Below are positions 1 through 9,377 of a stretch of DNA of 64,000 nt, in pieces (position 1 is the first letter of the stretch; the number at the start of each line of letters is the position of its first letter). The DNA is taken from the NCBI GenBank assembly GCA_963727035.1, contig CAVSEY010000005.1, forward strand, positions 248,001 through 312,000, written 5' to 3'. The stretch is from Rhodoblastus sp963727035 (GTDB lineage Bacteria; Pseudomonadota; Alphaproteobacteria; Rhizobiales; Beijerinckiaceae). Made by a program: the position numbers and the translations under genes. The notes beneath the pieces are model-generated. The model worked only from the letters and a program-made list of their open reading frames with translations. It was not told the DNA's origin and ran no database searches.

Positions 1-1437
1 GCCGATGGCGTCGCGCAAGGTATATTCGAGTTTCGGGCCGTAAAAGGCGCCCTCGCCCGGATTGATCGCGGTCCTAAAACCCTGGGCGGCGAGAAGATCG
101 AGCACTTTTTTCAGCGCGGCTTCCGCCTTGTCCCAGCCCTCATCCCCGCCGACCCGTTTTTCCGGCCGGGTCGAGAGTTTCACCACAATGTCCTCGAAGC
201 CGAAATCCTTGTAGATCGCGATGACCATGTCGTTGATCTTCATGGCTTCCGCCATGATCTGGTCCTCGGTGCAGAAGATATGGGCGTCGTCCTGGGTGAA
301 GGCGCGCACCCGCATCATGCCGTGGATCGCGCCGGAGGGCTCGTAGCGATGCACGATGCCGAATTCCGAAATCTTCATCGGCAGATCGCGGTAGGATTTC
401 AACCCGTTCTTGAAGATGGCGACATGGCCGGGGCAGTTCATCGGCTTCAGCGCGAAAACGCGGTCATCTTCCGTCTTGGTGATGAACATGTTCTCGCGAT
501 AGGTCTGCCAATGGCCGGACGTCTCCCACAGAGCGCGGTCGAGCACCTGCGGGGTGTTGACCTCGATATAGCCCGCCGCCTGCTGGCGCCGGCGCATGAA
601 GGAGATCAGGGTCTGGAACAGGGTCCAGCCCTTGGGGTGCCAGAAGATCGTCCCCGGCCCTTCCTCCTGGAAATGGAACAGGTCCATTTCGCGGCCCAGG
701 CGGCGATGATCGCGGCGCTCGGCCTCCTCGATCTGTTTCAGGTAAGCGTCGAGGTCTTCCTGCCTGGCGAAGGCGGTGGCGTAGATGCGCTGGAGCATCG
801 GTTTTGTGGAATCGCCGCGCCAATAGGCGCCCGCCACTTTCATCAGCTTGAAGGCGTTGCCGATTTTTCCGGTGGACGGCATGTGCGGGCCGCGGCAGAG
901 ATCGAGCCAGTCGCCCTGCTTGTAGACCGAGATTTTCTGGTCGGCCGGGATCGCCTCGACCAGTTCGACTTTAAAAGCCTCGCCATGCTTTTCGAAATAA
1001 GAAATCGCCTCGTCGCGGCTCCATTCCTCGCGCACAATCGCCTTGTCGGCGGCGACGATCTCCCGCATTTTCCTTTCGATCGCCATGAAATCCTCGGGCG
1101 TAAAAGGCTCGGCGCGATAGAAATCGTAATAAAAGCCGTTCTCGATCACCGGGCCGATCGTGACCTGCGTGCCGGGATAGAGCGCCTGGACCGCGTCAGC
1201 CAGCACATGGGCGGCGTCGTGGCGGATCAGCTCCAGCGCGCGCGGATCTTCCCGGTTCAGGAATTCGACCCTGGCGTCGGCGCGGATGGGGGTCGCGGCG
1301 TCCGCCATCTGGCCGTCGAGCATCATGGCGACGGTCCTTTTCGCCAGCGAGGGGGAAATGCTTTTGGCGATGTCGAGGCCGGTGGCGCCGGGGTCGAAGG
1401 ACCGCGACGCGCCGTCGGGAAAAGTGACCGAAATCAT
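1..1437 (-). CDS. thrS: threonine--tRNA ligase (3' part cut by window edge)
   Basis: Class II aminoacyl-tRNA synthetase that charges tRNA-Thr in the cytosol. The first 479 codons are present and the rest lies outside the window. Residues 1-62 read as a TGS domain (MISVTFPDGASRSF start). They are followed by the editing-domain HxxxH motif (HDAAH, near residue 75) and the start of the catalytic core. The ATG at 1437 fits the usual N-terminus of the family. It is divergent from the AmpG-like gene at 1618, with about 180 bases between them for both promoters. Identification is firm from overall similarity; the catalytic end cannot be checked here. Confidence 0.95.
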   Translation of the reverse strand, partial: MISVTFPDGASRSFDPGATGLDIAKSISPSLAKRTVAMMLDGQMADAATPIRADARVEFLNREDPRALELIRHDAAHVLADAVQALYPGTQVTIGPVIENGFYYDFYRAEPFTPEDFMAIERKMREIVAADKAIVREEWSRDEAISYFEKHGEAFKVELVEAIPADQKISVYKQGDWLDLCRGPHMPSTGKIGNAFKLMKVAGAYWRGDSTKPMLQRIYATAFARQEDLDAYLKQIEEAERRDHRRLGREMDLFHFQEEGPGTIFWHPKGWTLFQTLISFMRRRQQAAGYIEVNTPQVLDRALWETSGHWQTYRENMFITKTEDDRVFALKPMNCPGHVAIFKNGLKSYRDLPMKISEFGIVHRYEPSGAIHGMMRVRAFTQDDAHIFCTEDQIMAEAMKINDMVIAIYKDFGFEDIVVKLSTRPEKRVGGDEGWDKAEAALKKVLDLLAAQGFRTAINPGEGAFYGPKLEYTLRDAIG

Positions 1438-1617
1438 CCGTCTCTCCTTGCTCACTCGCCGTGACGAGCCGGCGTAAGCTGTTTGCGGGACCGTCTTGGT
1501 AGGCGAATCGCGGCCACGACGCAATCGCCTGTGGCGGCAAAGCCGCGCGGCGCGGAAATTCGCGGCGGAAGGCGCGAAACGGCTGGAAATGGCGACGGCC
1601 TTGGGCATCATTCGCGC

Positions 1618-2928
1618 ATGACGCCCCCGAACAACCCCTCCTATCTCGACCATCTGCGCGCCGACCGCCGCTATGCGGCCATGGTCGGACTCGGCTTCAG
1701 TTCGGGCATGCCCTTCCTGCTGGTCTATATCACCCAGTCGGCCTGGCTTTCGGAGGCCAAGGTCGCCTTGCCTCTGATCGGCCTGATGAGCTGGCTGACC
1801 TTCGCCTACAAGCTGAAATTCCTCTGGGCGCCATTGCTCGATCAGTTTGACGCGCCGATTCTCTCCCGTCTGCTCGGGCGCCGGCGCGGCTGGATCGTCG
1901 CCTCACAGCTGGGCGTGGCGGCGACTCTCGCCGGCGTCGCCTTCGGCGATCCCGGCGCGCGGCTGTGGTGGACCGTGCTTTTCTCCGCGGCTTTGGGCGT
2001 CGCCGGCGCGACCCAGGACATTGTCATCGACGGCTGGCGCATCAATGCGGCCCCGCTGGAAAAACAGCCTTTGATGGGCTCCTTCGCCGAGATGGGCTAT
2101 CGCGTCGGCAATCTTGCCGCCGGCGCCGGCGCGCTATATCTCGCCGACCGTTTCGGCTGGCGCGCGTCTTATCTCTGCATGGCGGCGCTGATGGCGCCGG
2201 GCATGATCTCGGCCTTGGCCGCGCCCGAGCCGGAGATCGACTTCATCGCGGCGCGGCATGCCGAGCGGCCGGGCCTCGCGGCGGCGATCTGGGCGCCGAT
2301 CAAGGAGCTGTTCACCCGGCTCGGGCCGCTGGCGGTTCCGGTCCTGCTGCTGATCGCGGGCTTCCGCATGCCGGGCTATCTCACCGGCGCCATGGCCATG
2401 CCCTTGTTCAAGAGCCTGCATTTTTCGGATTCGGACATCGCCACGGTGACCAAACTCTTTGGCTTCGGCGTCGCGCTCGCCGGCGTCTTCGCCTGTTCCT
2501 GGCTCGTGCCGCGCATCGGCCTGATGTCGTCCATGCTGATCGGCACGGTCGCGGCCTCGGCCTCGCATCTCAGCCTCGCCTGGCTCGCAGGCCACGGCGG
2601 CGAATTCTGGGCCTTCGCGCTGGCGGTGGCGATCGAAGCCTTCGCCGCCTCCTTCGCCACCATCGTGCTGATCACCTTCATGTCGTCGCTGTCCAAGGCC
2701 GAATTCGCCGGCAGCCAATATTCCCTGATGACCTCGCTCTGCGCCATGCCGGGCTTTTTCCTTGCCGGCTTTTCCGGGCTGATCGTGAAGAAAACCGGCT
2801 TCGTCGCCTTTTTCCAGCTCACGTCGCTGATCGGGCTGCCTGTCGCCCTGCTCTGCCTCTGGATGTGGCGGCGCCACCACGACGCCTTTTCGCTGCAACA
2901 CGCGCCCGGCGCGCCGATGGAGCATTGA
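1618..2928 (+). CDS. MFS permease, AmpG-like (muropeptide transporter family)
   Basis: A 436-residue inner-membrane protein of about 12 hydrophobic segments. The N-terminal block GFSSGMPFLLVYITQSAWLS, followed by IGLMSWLTFAYKLKFLWAPL and DQF, is the signature of AmpG/PAT-type permeases. These import anhydro-muropeptides during cell-wall recycling or, in relatives, carry acetyl-CoA. The ATG at 1618 was chosen over a longer in-frame extension from 1483, because the family begins shortly before the first membrane segment and the extension is Arg-rich and unlike any transporter. The substrate is inferred from family only. No ampC or ampR is nearby. Confidence 0.8.
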   Translation: MTPPNNPSYLDHLRADRRYAAMVGLGFSSGMPFLLVYITQSAWLSEAKVALPLIGLMSWLTFAYKLKFLWAPLLDQFDAPILSRLLGRRRGWIVASQLGVAATLAGVAFGDPGARLWWTVLFSAALGVAGATQDIVIDGWRINAAPLEKQPLMGSFAEMGYRVGNLAAGAGALYLADRFGWRASYLCMAALMAPGMISALAAPEPEIDFIAARHAERPGLAAAIWAPIKELFTRLGPLAVPVLLLIAGFRMPGYLTGAMAMPLFKSLHFSDSDIATVTKLFGFGVALAGVFACSWLVPRIGLMSSMLIGTVAASASHLSLAWLAGHGGEFWAFALAVAIEAFAASFATIVLITFMSSLSKAEFAGSQYSLMTSLCAMPGFFLAGFSGLIVKKTGFVAFFQLTSLIGLPVALLCLWMWRRHHDAFSLQHAPGAPMEH

Positions 2929-3020
2929 GCGCCCTCCAACGCCTTGTGCGCTTCAAACATTGACGCGCGAGCGTCGCCTGGGCCAGAGTGCGCGCCCTGT
3001 CAGAGGCTGTTCGACGCGCC

Positions 3021-3890
3021 ATGGGCCATTGGAAACAACATATTCGGATCGCGGTTCTCGCCGCCGCGGCGGCCCTTGCCGCCGCTTTCGGCAGCCTGTT
3101 TCTCACCAGCGGGAGCCAGAAGCCGGCGCCAACCGGGTCTCCGCTCACCGCGAAGCCGGTGACGACAACCCCGGTCACGGCCGAATCCGAAGCCGCGCAA
3201 AAAGCGGCCGCCGCCGCCCCGGTCGACCAGCAGAAGCTCGCCGCCCTCAAGGACAGGCTGGCGGAGGCCCCCGAATATGGGCCTTTCCTCGCCAAGCTCG
3301 GCGCGCTTTACCCCGCCGATTATGACGCCGCGGCGAAAGCCGCGCTCTCCCAGGAGGTCGAGACCCGCGACGACGCGGCCGATCTGTTTGTCAGCCTCGC
3401 GGTCCAGACGCTGCGGCGCAATCGCGGCCTGCTGGGCGCCAAGGCCGGCGGCGCCGCGCTCGACCAGGTGTTCGACGTGCATGAAAAGGTGCTGAAACAG
3501 CTTGGGGCGAGCGATCCCGCGCTGTGCGTCGATTTCCTCAACGGCGCGCCAGCCGACCGTTTTGCCGCTTTCGCCGGCGCCCATCGCGCGCTCATGGCGG
3601 AGGAGGCCCTGGCGGGACTCGACGCGATCGAAGACGGCGCAAAGAAGAAAATCGACCGCGAGGCGCCCAGTTCCGCCGATTTCGACGATCTGGAAAAGCT
3701 GATGCTCGCCAAGGGCGTGGACAAGGCCGGCGCCAGCCTGCTGCTCGACGGCACGACGCCCGATCCGCCCTTGAGCGACGCCCAGCAGTGCCAGGACGGC
3801 ATAACCTATCTCGACGCGATGAAAGCCTTGCCCGATATCCAGCGCTACCGGCTCTATGCCCTCGCGCTCGAAGTCATGGCGCATGATTGA
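3021..3890 (+). CDS. membrane-anchored hypothetical protein
   Basis: A 289-residue protein with a short basic N-terminus and one hydrophobic segment (about residues 8-28), followed by a Pro/Thr/Ala-rich linker. A mostly helical, acidic C-terminal domain makes up the rest. It looks like a bitopic inner-membrane protein with its bulk in the periplasm. I do not recognise a family. The ATG at 3021 (MGHWKQH) was preferred; a GTG at 2988 in the same frame would add 11 residues. Its stop at 3888-3890 abuts the stop of the convergent yidD gene. Confidence 0.6.
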   Translation: MGHWKQHIRIAVLAAAAALAAAFGSLFLTSGSQKPAPTGSPLTAKPVTTTPVTAESEAAQKAAAAAPVDQQKLAALKDRLAEAPEYGPFLAKLGALYPADYDAAAKAALSQEVETRDDAADLFVSLAVQTLRRNRGLLGAKAGGAALDQVFDVHEKVLKQLGASDPALCVDFLNGAPADRFAAFAGAHRALMAEEALAGLDAIEDGAKKKIDREAPSSADFDDLEKLMLAKGVDKAGASLLLDGTTPDPPLSDAQQCQDGITYLDAMKALPDIQRYRLYALALEVMAHD

Positions 3891-4235
3891 TCAGGGCCCG
3901 GGTCGCTCGGTTTCGACCGCCTCGCAGACCGGGCGCTTGCGCCAGGAGCCATAGCGCCACGGATGCAAGGCGTCGGCGCGTTCCGGCAAATTCGGCGGAA
4001 CCGGGTCGAAGCCCGAATCTCCCCAGGGGTGGCAGCGGCAGATGCGGGAAAAACCCATCCAGCCGCCGGCCCACAGGCCGTGACGGGCGATGGCCTCGTC
4101 GGTGAAGGCTGAGCAGGTCGGCATATAGCGGCAATTGCGTCCCGCGACGCTCGAAAAGGTGACGCGATAGAGCTGGATCAGCCCGCGCGCCAGAAATGTC
4201 GGCGCTTTTTTCAGGGCGAAGGTCTGTCTGGGCAA
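3891..4235 (-). CDS. yidD: membrane protein insertion efficiency factor YidD
   Basis: A small YidD/DUF37 protein that assists YidC/Sec-dependent insertion of inner-membrane proteins. The diagnostic core is present: LIQLYRVTFSS, then CRYMPTCSAFTDEAI with the conserved Cys pair, then a Gly/Trp-rich stretch and CRCHPWGDSGFDPVP. A TTG at 4235 is preceded at good spacing by GAGGA (about 4243-4247) and gives 114 residues. A GTG at 4322 would add 29 residues with no YidD similarity, so the shorter form is preferred. The usual rnpA/yidC neighbours are absent. Confidence 0.85.
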   Translation of the reverse strand: MPRQTFALKKAPTFLARGLIQLYRVTFSSVAGRNCRYMPTCSAFTDEAIARHGLWAGGWMGFSRICRCHPWGDSGFDPVPPNLPERADALHPWRYGSWRKRPVCEAVETERPGP

Positions 4236-4367
4236 GTCGTCATCCTCGTCTCGAACACTGTTGCAAGAAAACAACTCTTCCGGCAACTTTGATTTTACCC
4301 CCCAAAACGCCTGTTCTTCCACTTTCGCCGCTGTTAGAACTGAAGGCAGAATCTTGGAGACATTGCC

Positions 4368-5243
4368 TTGAAAATGTCATCGCGTCGCCTGTCTGTCCCG
4401 GCCGCTTTTCTCGTGGGAGCCATCGGCGTGAGCGCCGCCGCGCAAGCGGACGATCTGCAAGCGCCGTTCCTGAACTTCAACGCCCCGGCCTCGACGCCGC
4501 AATGGATCGTCACGGTCGGCGGCATGGGCGGCATTCAGCCGAAATATCCCGGCGCCAGCGGCTCTGCTTTTTACGGCCTGCCCACCCTCGAGTTTCGCCG
4601 CGAGGATCAGGCGCCGCGATTCAGCTCGCCCGACGACGACTTCAGTTTTGTTGTGTTGCACAACGACTGGTTCGCGGTCGGTCCTGCCGGAAACTGGGTC
4701 AACAACCGCTCGGTGCGGGGCAATCCCGCCCTCTACGGCATGAATTCCGTCGACGCCAGCATCGAACTGGGCGCCTTCGCGGAATGGACGCCCTTGTCCT
4801 TCCTGCGCGTGCGCGCCGAGGCGCGCAAGGCGGTCTCGGGTTATGACGGCTTGGCCTTCAGCCTTAATGGCGACGTCTGGCAGAAATGGGGCCCGGTGAC
4901 GCTGTCGGTCGGCCCGCGGTTGAATTTCAACAATGACCAGTACGCCGCGAGTTTCTTCTCGGTGAACCCGTGGCAGGCGGTGGTCAACCAATCGGTAGGC
5001 GGCGTGCTCACCCCCTATAACGCTTCGGGCGGCCTGACCTCGGCCGGCGTTACCGCCGCCGCGCGCTATGAAGTGAACGAACTGTGGCGCGTCAGCGTGT
5101 TCGGCAATTATCAGGTCTTGACCGGCAGCGTCGCAAACAGCCCGCTGGTCATGCGCACCGGCTCCCGCGACCAGTTCACGGCGGGCATCGAAATCGCCTA
5201 TCACTTCCGCACCGGCGCCCTGGCCTTTTTGCCGACCTTCTGA
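4368..5243 (+). CDS. outer membrane protein, MipA/OmpV family
   Basis: A predicted outer-membrane beta-barrel of about 290 residues. The N-terminal signal peptide ends near AQADDLQ. The mature start has the family pattern VTVGGMGGIQPKYPGA, and the protein ends in alternating strands closing with an aromatic C-terminus (LPTF), as expected for BamA-dependent insertion. MipA in E. coli scaffolds MltA and PBP1B; most homologues are uncharacterised porin-like proteins. A TTG at 4368 sits 7 bases after GGAGA (4356-4360). The ATG at 4374 is the alternative and lies 13 bases away. A strong terminator follows. Confidence 0.8.
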   Translation: MKMSSRRLSVPAAFLVGAIGVSAAAQADDLQAPFLNFNAPASTPQWIVTVGGMGGIQPKYPGASGSAFYGLPTLEFRREDQAPRFSSPDDDFSFVVLHNDWFAVGPAGNWVNNRSVRGNPALYGMNSVDASIELGAFAEWTPLSFLRVRAEARKAVSGYDGLAFSLNGDVWQKWGPVTLSVGPRLNFNNDQYAASFFSVNPWQAVVNQSVGGVLTPYNASGGLTSAGVTAAARYEVNELWRVSVFGNYQVLTGSVANSPLVMRTGSRDQFTAGIEIAYHFRTGALAFLPTF

Positions 5244-5275
5244 TCGAAAGATCGTCGCAGCGTTCCAAATGCATA

Positions 5276-5304
5276 CGGCCCGGGCAATCCCGGGCCGTTT
5301 TTTT
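5276..5304 (+). terminator. rho-independent terminator of the MipA/OmpV gene
   Basis: A perfect 9-bp stem (5276-5284 with 5289-5297), a 4-base loop and a run of seven T (5298-5304), placed 33 bases after the stop at 5243. Confidence 0.92.
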
Positions 5305-5326
5305 GTGTGCGCGGGAAGAACGACGT

Positions 5327-6148
5327 TCAGTCGCGCCTTTTCAGATGCTCTTCGAGATAGACCAGCGCGATCTGGCGATCCGCGTCATTGGCCGCCTTCA
5401 TGTCCTGGTCGTAGAGAGCGTGGACCCATTGCTGGACCTTGCCGTTCGCGCCTTCGCGCGCGAGCGTCAGCCACATCAGGCCGCGCGCCCGCTGGACCGG
5501 CAGGCCGTCGCCGCAAAACAGCAGATGGCCGAGCAGCGCCTCCAATTCGACATGGCCCTTCGCGGCGGCGAGATAGAGCCAGCGCGCGGCCTGCCGATTG
5601 TCTTTGGCGAGACCGGCCGCGCCGTCCGTATACAGCCGCGCGAGATTGTACTGGGCGTCGGGATCGCCAAAATTCGTCGCAGCGTAGCGGAACATGTGCA
5701 TCGCATGTTCCGGATCGGCCTTCAGGCCCGATCCGCCGATGCCTTTGAGTTCGAACACGCCGACCGCGACATAAGCGCTGGCGACGACGGAATTCTCGCG
5801 CCAATTGGCCTCGTCCTCGTTATATTTGTCGATGATCTGCAAGAAATATTGATAGGCCTTGTAATCATCGCGCGGCACGCCGTCGCCGTCGGCGTACATC
5901 TTGCCGAGCTTCCATTGCGCCAGCGTCTCGCCGCCGGCGGCCGCATATTTCAACGCCTCGACCGACGAGGCCGCATGGCCGGCGCGAAAATCCTCCAGCG
6001 CCGCTTCCAGCGCCTGATGTGGATTCTTGAAAATATCGAGGGTCTTGCTTGAGGACGAGGCGGGGCCGGCGCCGTCGAAGGCAAAGGCCGTCGCGCCCCA
6101 GCACGTGGCGCCCAGAAACGCCAGAAAGATTCGCCCCAACGCCGACAT
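5327..6148 (-). CDS. exoR: ExoR-like periplasmic regulator with Sel1 repeats
   Basis: A 273-residue exported protein. A signal peptide (about residues 1-24, ending GATAFAFDG) precedes tandem Sel1/TPR-like repeats such as AAGGETLAQWKLGKMYADG, YAATNFGDPDAQYNLARLY and AARWLYLAAAKGH, and the end reads ALVYLEEHLKRRD. Order, spacing and end match rhizobial ExoR. In Sinorhizobium, ExoR is the periplasmic inhibitor of the ExoS sensor in the ExoS-ChvI pathway controlling exopolysaccharide and motility. The ATG at 6148 follows GGGAGA; a GTG at 6151 is adjacent. No exoS/chvI pair is in this window, so the circuit is inferred. Confidence 0.85.
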   Translation of the reverse strand: MSALGRIFLAFLGATCWGATAFAFDGAGPASSSSKTLDIFKNPHQALEAALEDFRAGHAASSVEALKYAAAGGETLAQWKLGKMYADGDGVPRDDYKAYQYFLQIIDKYNEDEANWRENSVVASAYVAVGVFELKGIGGSGLKADPEHAMHMFRYAATNFGDPDAQYNLARLYTDGAAGLAKDNRQAARWLYLAAAKGHVELEALLGHLLFCGDGLPVQRARGLMWLTLAREGANGKVQQWVHALYDQDMKAANDADRQIALVYLEEHLKRRD

Positions 6149-6471
6149 CACGCTCAGTCTCCCGGCGCCCTGCCCCGAAGGACGCCTACTCCCAACGAAC
6201 TAGCTTCTCTTTTATGGCTGAATCGCGGCGGCGCCTTTTCAAACTTCGGGCTTTCTGAAGTTGAAATCCGACTGTGGCGCCCAAGCCACAAACGCGGTCG
6301 GGATCGAAGCCCGCAAAAGCTTGATCCGCGGAAGCAAAGCAAGGATCGCCGAAAAAGGTTGCAAAAAAGCCAAGCCCGCGAATCGCGAAGAATTGAACGG
6401 GCGCCGGGGATTGCTTCCCGCCTGGAACCGTTCGTCAGGACGGCCCCTGGCGGGAGAAAGGGACGCCCCGT
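6149..6471. other. intergenic region between exoR and valS
   Basis: About 320 bases without a convincing gene. It should carry the exoR promoter. The only structure seen is a short imperfect hairpin with 6-bp arms at 6242-6247 and 6257-6262. Short frames here have no recognisable similarity or ribosome binding site. Confidence 0.5.
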
Positions 6472-9246
6472 TCACCCAAGCAGTTTCAGGGCGGCGGTGA
6501 ATTTTTCGAGGCGCGCGACGGCCTGTTCGCGCCGCTCCTGGTTTTCCTCGACCACCTCTTCCGGCGCGCGGCGCAGGAAGTCGGCGTTGCCCAGCTTGGC
6601 GTCGATCCTGGCGATTTCCTTGCTTTCGGCGGCGACGCTTTTTTCGAGCCGCGCGCGTTCGGCGTCGAAATCGATGACCCCTTCGAGCGGCAGCGCCAGG
6701 ACCGTGCCGCGCGCGACCAGCTGAACCGATTGCGGCGGCGCGCTGACGCGCGTCTCGATGCCGGAAAGGCGCGCCAGCCGCTGCATCGGCTCCGCCCAGC
6801 GCCTGGCGCGGCGATCGTCGGCTTCCGCCGCCCCGACCAGGACCAGCGGAACCTGCGCGCCCGCCGGCACGTTCATTTCGGCGCGCGCCGAGCGCACCGC
6901 CGAGACGACATCGACCAGCCAGCCGATTTCCGCTTCGGCCTCCGCATCCTCCAGCCCGCGCAGATCGGGCCATTGAGCCAGCGCCAGCATGGATTCGCGC
7001 GGACAATCCTGGCCGCGGATCGCCCAGATTTCCTCGGTGAGGAAGGGCATGAAGGGATGGAGCAGCTTACAGATCTGGTCGAGCACGAAGGCGATGGAAT
7101 CGCGCGTCTCGTCCTTGGCCGGGCCATCCGGCCCCTGCAACAGGGGCTTGGCCAACTCCAGGCTCCAGTCGCAGAAAATGTTCCAGACGAAGCGATAGGC
7201 CGCCTGGGCCGCCTCGTTGAATTTATATTGGCCCAGCGCGGTTTCGATCTCGGCTGACGCCCGCGCCGCTTCGCCGATGATCCAGCGGTTGAGGACTTCG
7301 CGCGGCCTGGTCGGGTCGAAGCCGTGGCGGCCCCGGCACTGGTTCATTTCCGCGAAACGCGCGGCGTTCCACAGCTTGGTCGCGAAATTGCGATAGCCTT
7401 CGACGCGCGAGGTCGCGAGCTTGATGTCTCGCCCCTGCGCCGCCATGGCCGCTAAAGTAAAACGCAGGGCGTCCGCGCCGTAAGTGTCGATCAGATTCAG
7501 GGGATCGATGACGTTCCCCTTGGACTTCGACATTTTCGCGCCCTTCTCGTCGCGCACCAGCGCGTGAAGGTACACATGGCGGAAGGGAGCCTTGTGCTGG
7601 AAATGGAGCCCGAACATCATCATGCGGGCGACCCAGAAAAAGATGATGTCGAAGCCGGTGACCAGGACGTCGGTCGGATAGCGCGCCGCGAGATCGTTGC
7701 TGTCCTCGGGCCAGCCGAGCGTCGACATCGGCCACAGGCCCGACGAGAACCAGGTGTCGAGCACGTCGTCGTCGCGGGTCAGCAGATCGGCGGCCTTGTC
7801 GGGATCGTCGGCGATCGCCTGGGCCTCGGCGTCGGTATAGATCTCGCGCTTGACCGCGTCGGCCAGCGCGTCGGCCAGCGCCTCGTCCTCGCTTTCGCCG
7901 ACATAGACAGCGCCCCAGGGCGAATACCAGGCGGGAATCTGGTGGCCCCACCACAGCTGGCGCGAGATGCACCAGGGCTGGATGTTTTCCAGCCAGTCGA
8001 AAAAGGTCTTTTCCCAGTTTTTCGGGACAAAGGCCGTCTCGCCCGAGCGTACGGCGGCGAGCGCCGGCCCGGCCAGGGCCTTGGCGTCCACATACCATTG
8101 GTCGGTGAGCCAGGGCTCGATCACCACGCCGGAGCGGTCGCCATGCGGGACCTGATGTTCGTGGCCCTCGATCGTCGCGATCAGGCCGCGCAACTCCATG
8201 GCGGCGATCACCGCCTTGCGCGCCTCCTCGCGCGACAGGCCATGCAGGCTGTCGAGCGTGTCGGACAGGTCGTCGTTCTCGATCACGCCTTGCAGGAAAG
8301 CCTCGTTCTCCTTCAGGAGCAGGCGGGCCTCGGCGTCGAGGATGTTCACCAGCGGCAGATTGTGGCGCGAACCGACCTCGAAATCATTGAAATCGTGGGC
8401 CGGTGTGATTTTCACCGCGCCCGAGCCCTTTTCGGGATCGGAATAGGAATCGGCGACGATCGGAATCAGCCGCCCGACCAGAGGCAGGCGCACGAAACGG
8501 CCGTGCAGATGGAGATAGCGCTCGTCCTCGGGATGGACCGCCACCGCCGTGTCGCCGAGCATGGTCTCGGGACGGGTCGTGGCGACGACGATATATTCGT
8601 CGGTCGCGGCGCCGGTCTCGTCGGCCAGCGGATATTTGAAATGCCAGAGCGAGCCTTTGACGTTCTGGGACACGACCTCGATGTCGGAGACCGCCGTCAG
8701 CAGCCTGGGGTCCCAGTTGACGAGGCGCTTGTCCCTGTAGATCAGCCCGGCGCGATAAAGCTCGACGAAAGCCTTCAGCACGGCTTTGGACGAGCCGGGG
8801 TCCATGGTGAAGCGTTCCCGCGACCAGTCGCAGGACGCGCCGAGGCGCTTGAGCTGGTTGACGATGGCGCCGCCGGATTCCGCCTTCCAGGCCCAGACCT
8901 TTTCCAGAAAAGCCTCGCGGCCGAGTTCGCGGCGCCCCGGCTCGCCGGCGGCGGCGAGGCGGCGCTCGACCACCATCTGGGTGGCGATGCCCGCATGGTC
9001 TGTGCCGGGCTGCCACAGGACATTCTTGCCCCGCATGCGCTCGAAGCGGCAGAGGATGTCCTGCAAGGTGTTGTTGAGGGCGTGGCCCATGTGGAGCGTG
9101 CCGGTGACGTTCGGCGGCGGAATGACGACCGTGAACGTCTTGGCGCCGAGGCGCTCGGGCCGGTCGGCGCGGAAGGCGCCCGCGGCCTCCCAATCGGCCG
9201 CGATGCGGGCCTCCACGGCGGCGGGGTCGAAAGTCTTTTCCATCAT
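6472..9246 (-). CDS. valS: valine--tRNA ligase
   Basis: A 924-residue class I synthetase that charges tRNA-Val. The HIGH motif is seen as HMGHALNNTL near residue 52 and the KMSKS loop as KMSKSKGNVIDP in the middle third. Between them lies the CP1 editing insert, and an anticodon-binding domain and C-terminal coiled-coil arm (SVAAESKEIARIDAKLGNAD) follow. Length and motif order are normal. It lies downstream of popZ in the same direction, the usual alphaproteobacterial order. Two consecutive ATG codons start the frame at 9246 and 9243. Confidence 0.98.
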   Translation of the reverse strand: MMEKTFDPAAVEARIAADWEAAGAFRADRPERLGAKTFTVVIPPPNVTGTLHMGHALNNTLQDILCRFERMRGKNVLWQPGTDHAGIATQMVVERRLAAAGEPGRRELGREAFLEKVWAWKAESGGAIVNQLKRLGASCDWSRERFTMDPGSSKAVLKAFVELYRAGLIYRDKRLVNWDPRLLTAVSDIEVVSQNVKGSLWHFKYPLADETGAATDEYIVVATTRPETMLGDTAVAVHPEDERYLHLHGRFVRLPLVGRLIPIVADSYSDPEKGSGAVKITPAHDFNDFEVGSRHNLPLVNILDAEARLLLKENEAFLQGVIENDDLSDTLDSLHGLSREEARKAVIAAMELRGLIATIEGHEHQVPHGDRSGVVIEPWLTDQWYVDAKALAGPALAAVRSGETAFVPKNWEKTFFDWLENIQPWCISRQLWWGHQIPAWYSPWGAVYVGESEDEALADALADAVKREIYTDAEAQAIADDPDKAADLLTRDDDVLDTWFSSGLWPMSTLGWPEDSNDLAARYPTDVLVTGFDIIFFWVARMMMFGLHFQHKAPFRHVYLHALVRDEKGAKMSKSKGNVIDPLNLIDTYGADALRFTLAAMAAQGRDIKLATSRVEGYRNFATKLWNAARFAEMNQCRGRHGFDPTRPREVLNRWIIGEAARASAEIETALGQYKFNEAAQAAYRFVWNIFCDWSLELAKPLLQGPDGPAKDETRDSIAFVLDQICKLLHPFMPFLTEEIWAIRGQDCPRESMLALAQWPDLRGLEDAEAEAEIGWLVDVVSAVRSARAEMNVPAGAQVPLVLVGAAEADDRRARRWAEPMQRLARLSGIETRVSAPPQSVQLVARGTVLALPLEGVIDFDAERARLEKSVAAESKEIARIDAKLGNADFLRRAPEEVVEENQERREQAVARLEKFTAALKLLG

Positions 9247-9326
9247 GAGCTGAAAACCGGAATCGCACGGGATTTCGGCGCAACAAATCCGAGCGCGGCC
9301 CGCAAGTCAATGAAGATGGCGCCCTT

Positions 9327-9377
9327 CCTTCTCCCCTTGCGGGCGAAGGTGGCGCGCGAAGCGCGACGGATGAGGGG
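9327..9377. repeat. intergenic palindromic repeat element
   Basis: About 51 bases abutting the popZ stop codon. Two nested dyads are seen: a CCTTC/GAAGG pair enclosing a C-rich/G-rich core, then CGCGC-GAA-GCGCG, ending in TGAGGGG. The layout resembles the short dispersed intergenic repeats of Hyphomicrobiales genomes. Only one copy was seen in this window, so its repeat status rests on general knowledge. Confidence 0.5.

Noticed and set aside
1483..1617. 45-codon extension of the AmpG-like permease
   Set aside because: Arg/Gly-rich and unlike family N-termini; the ATG at 1618 fits.
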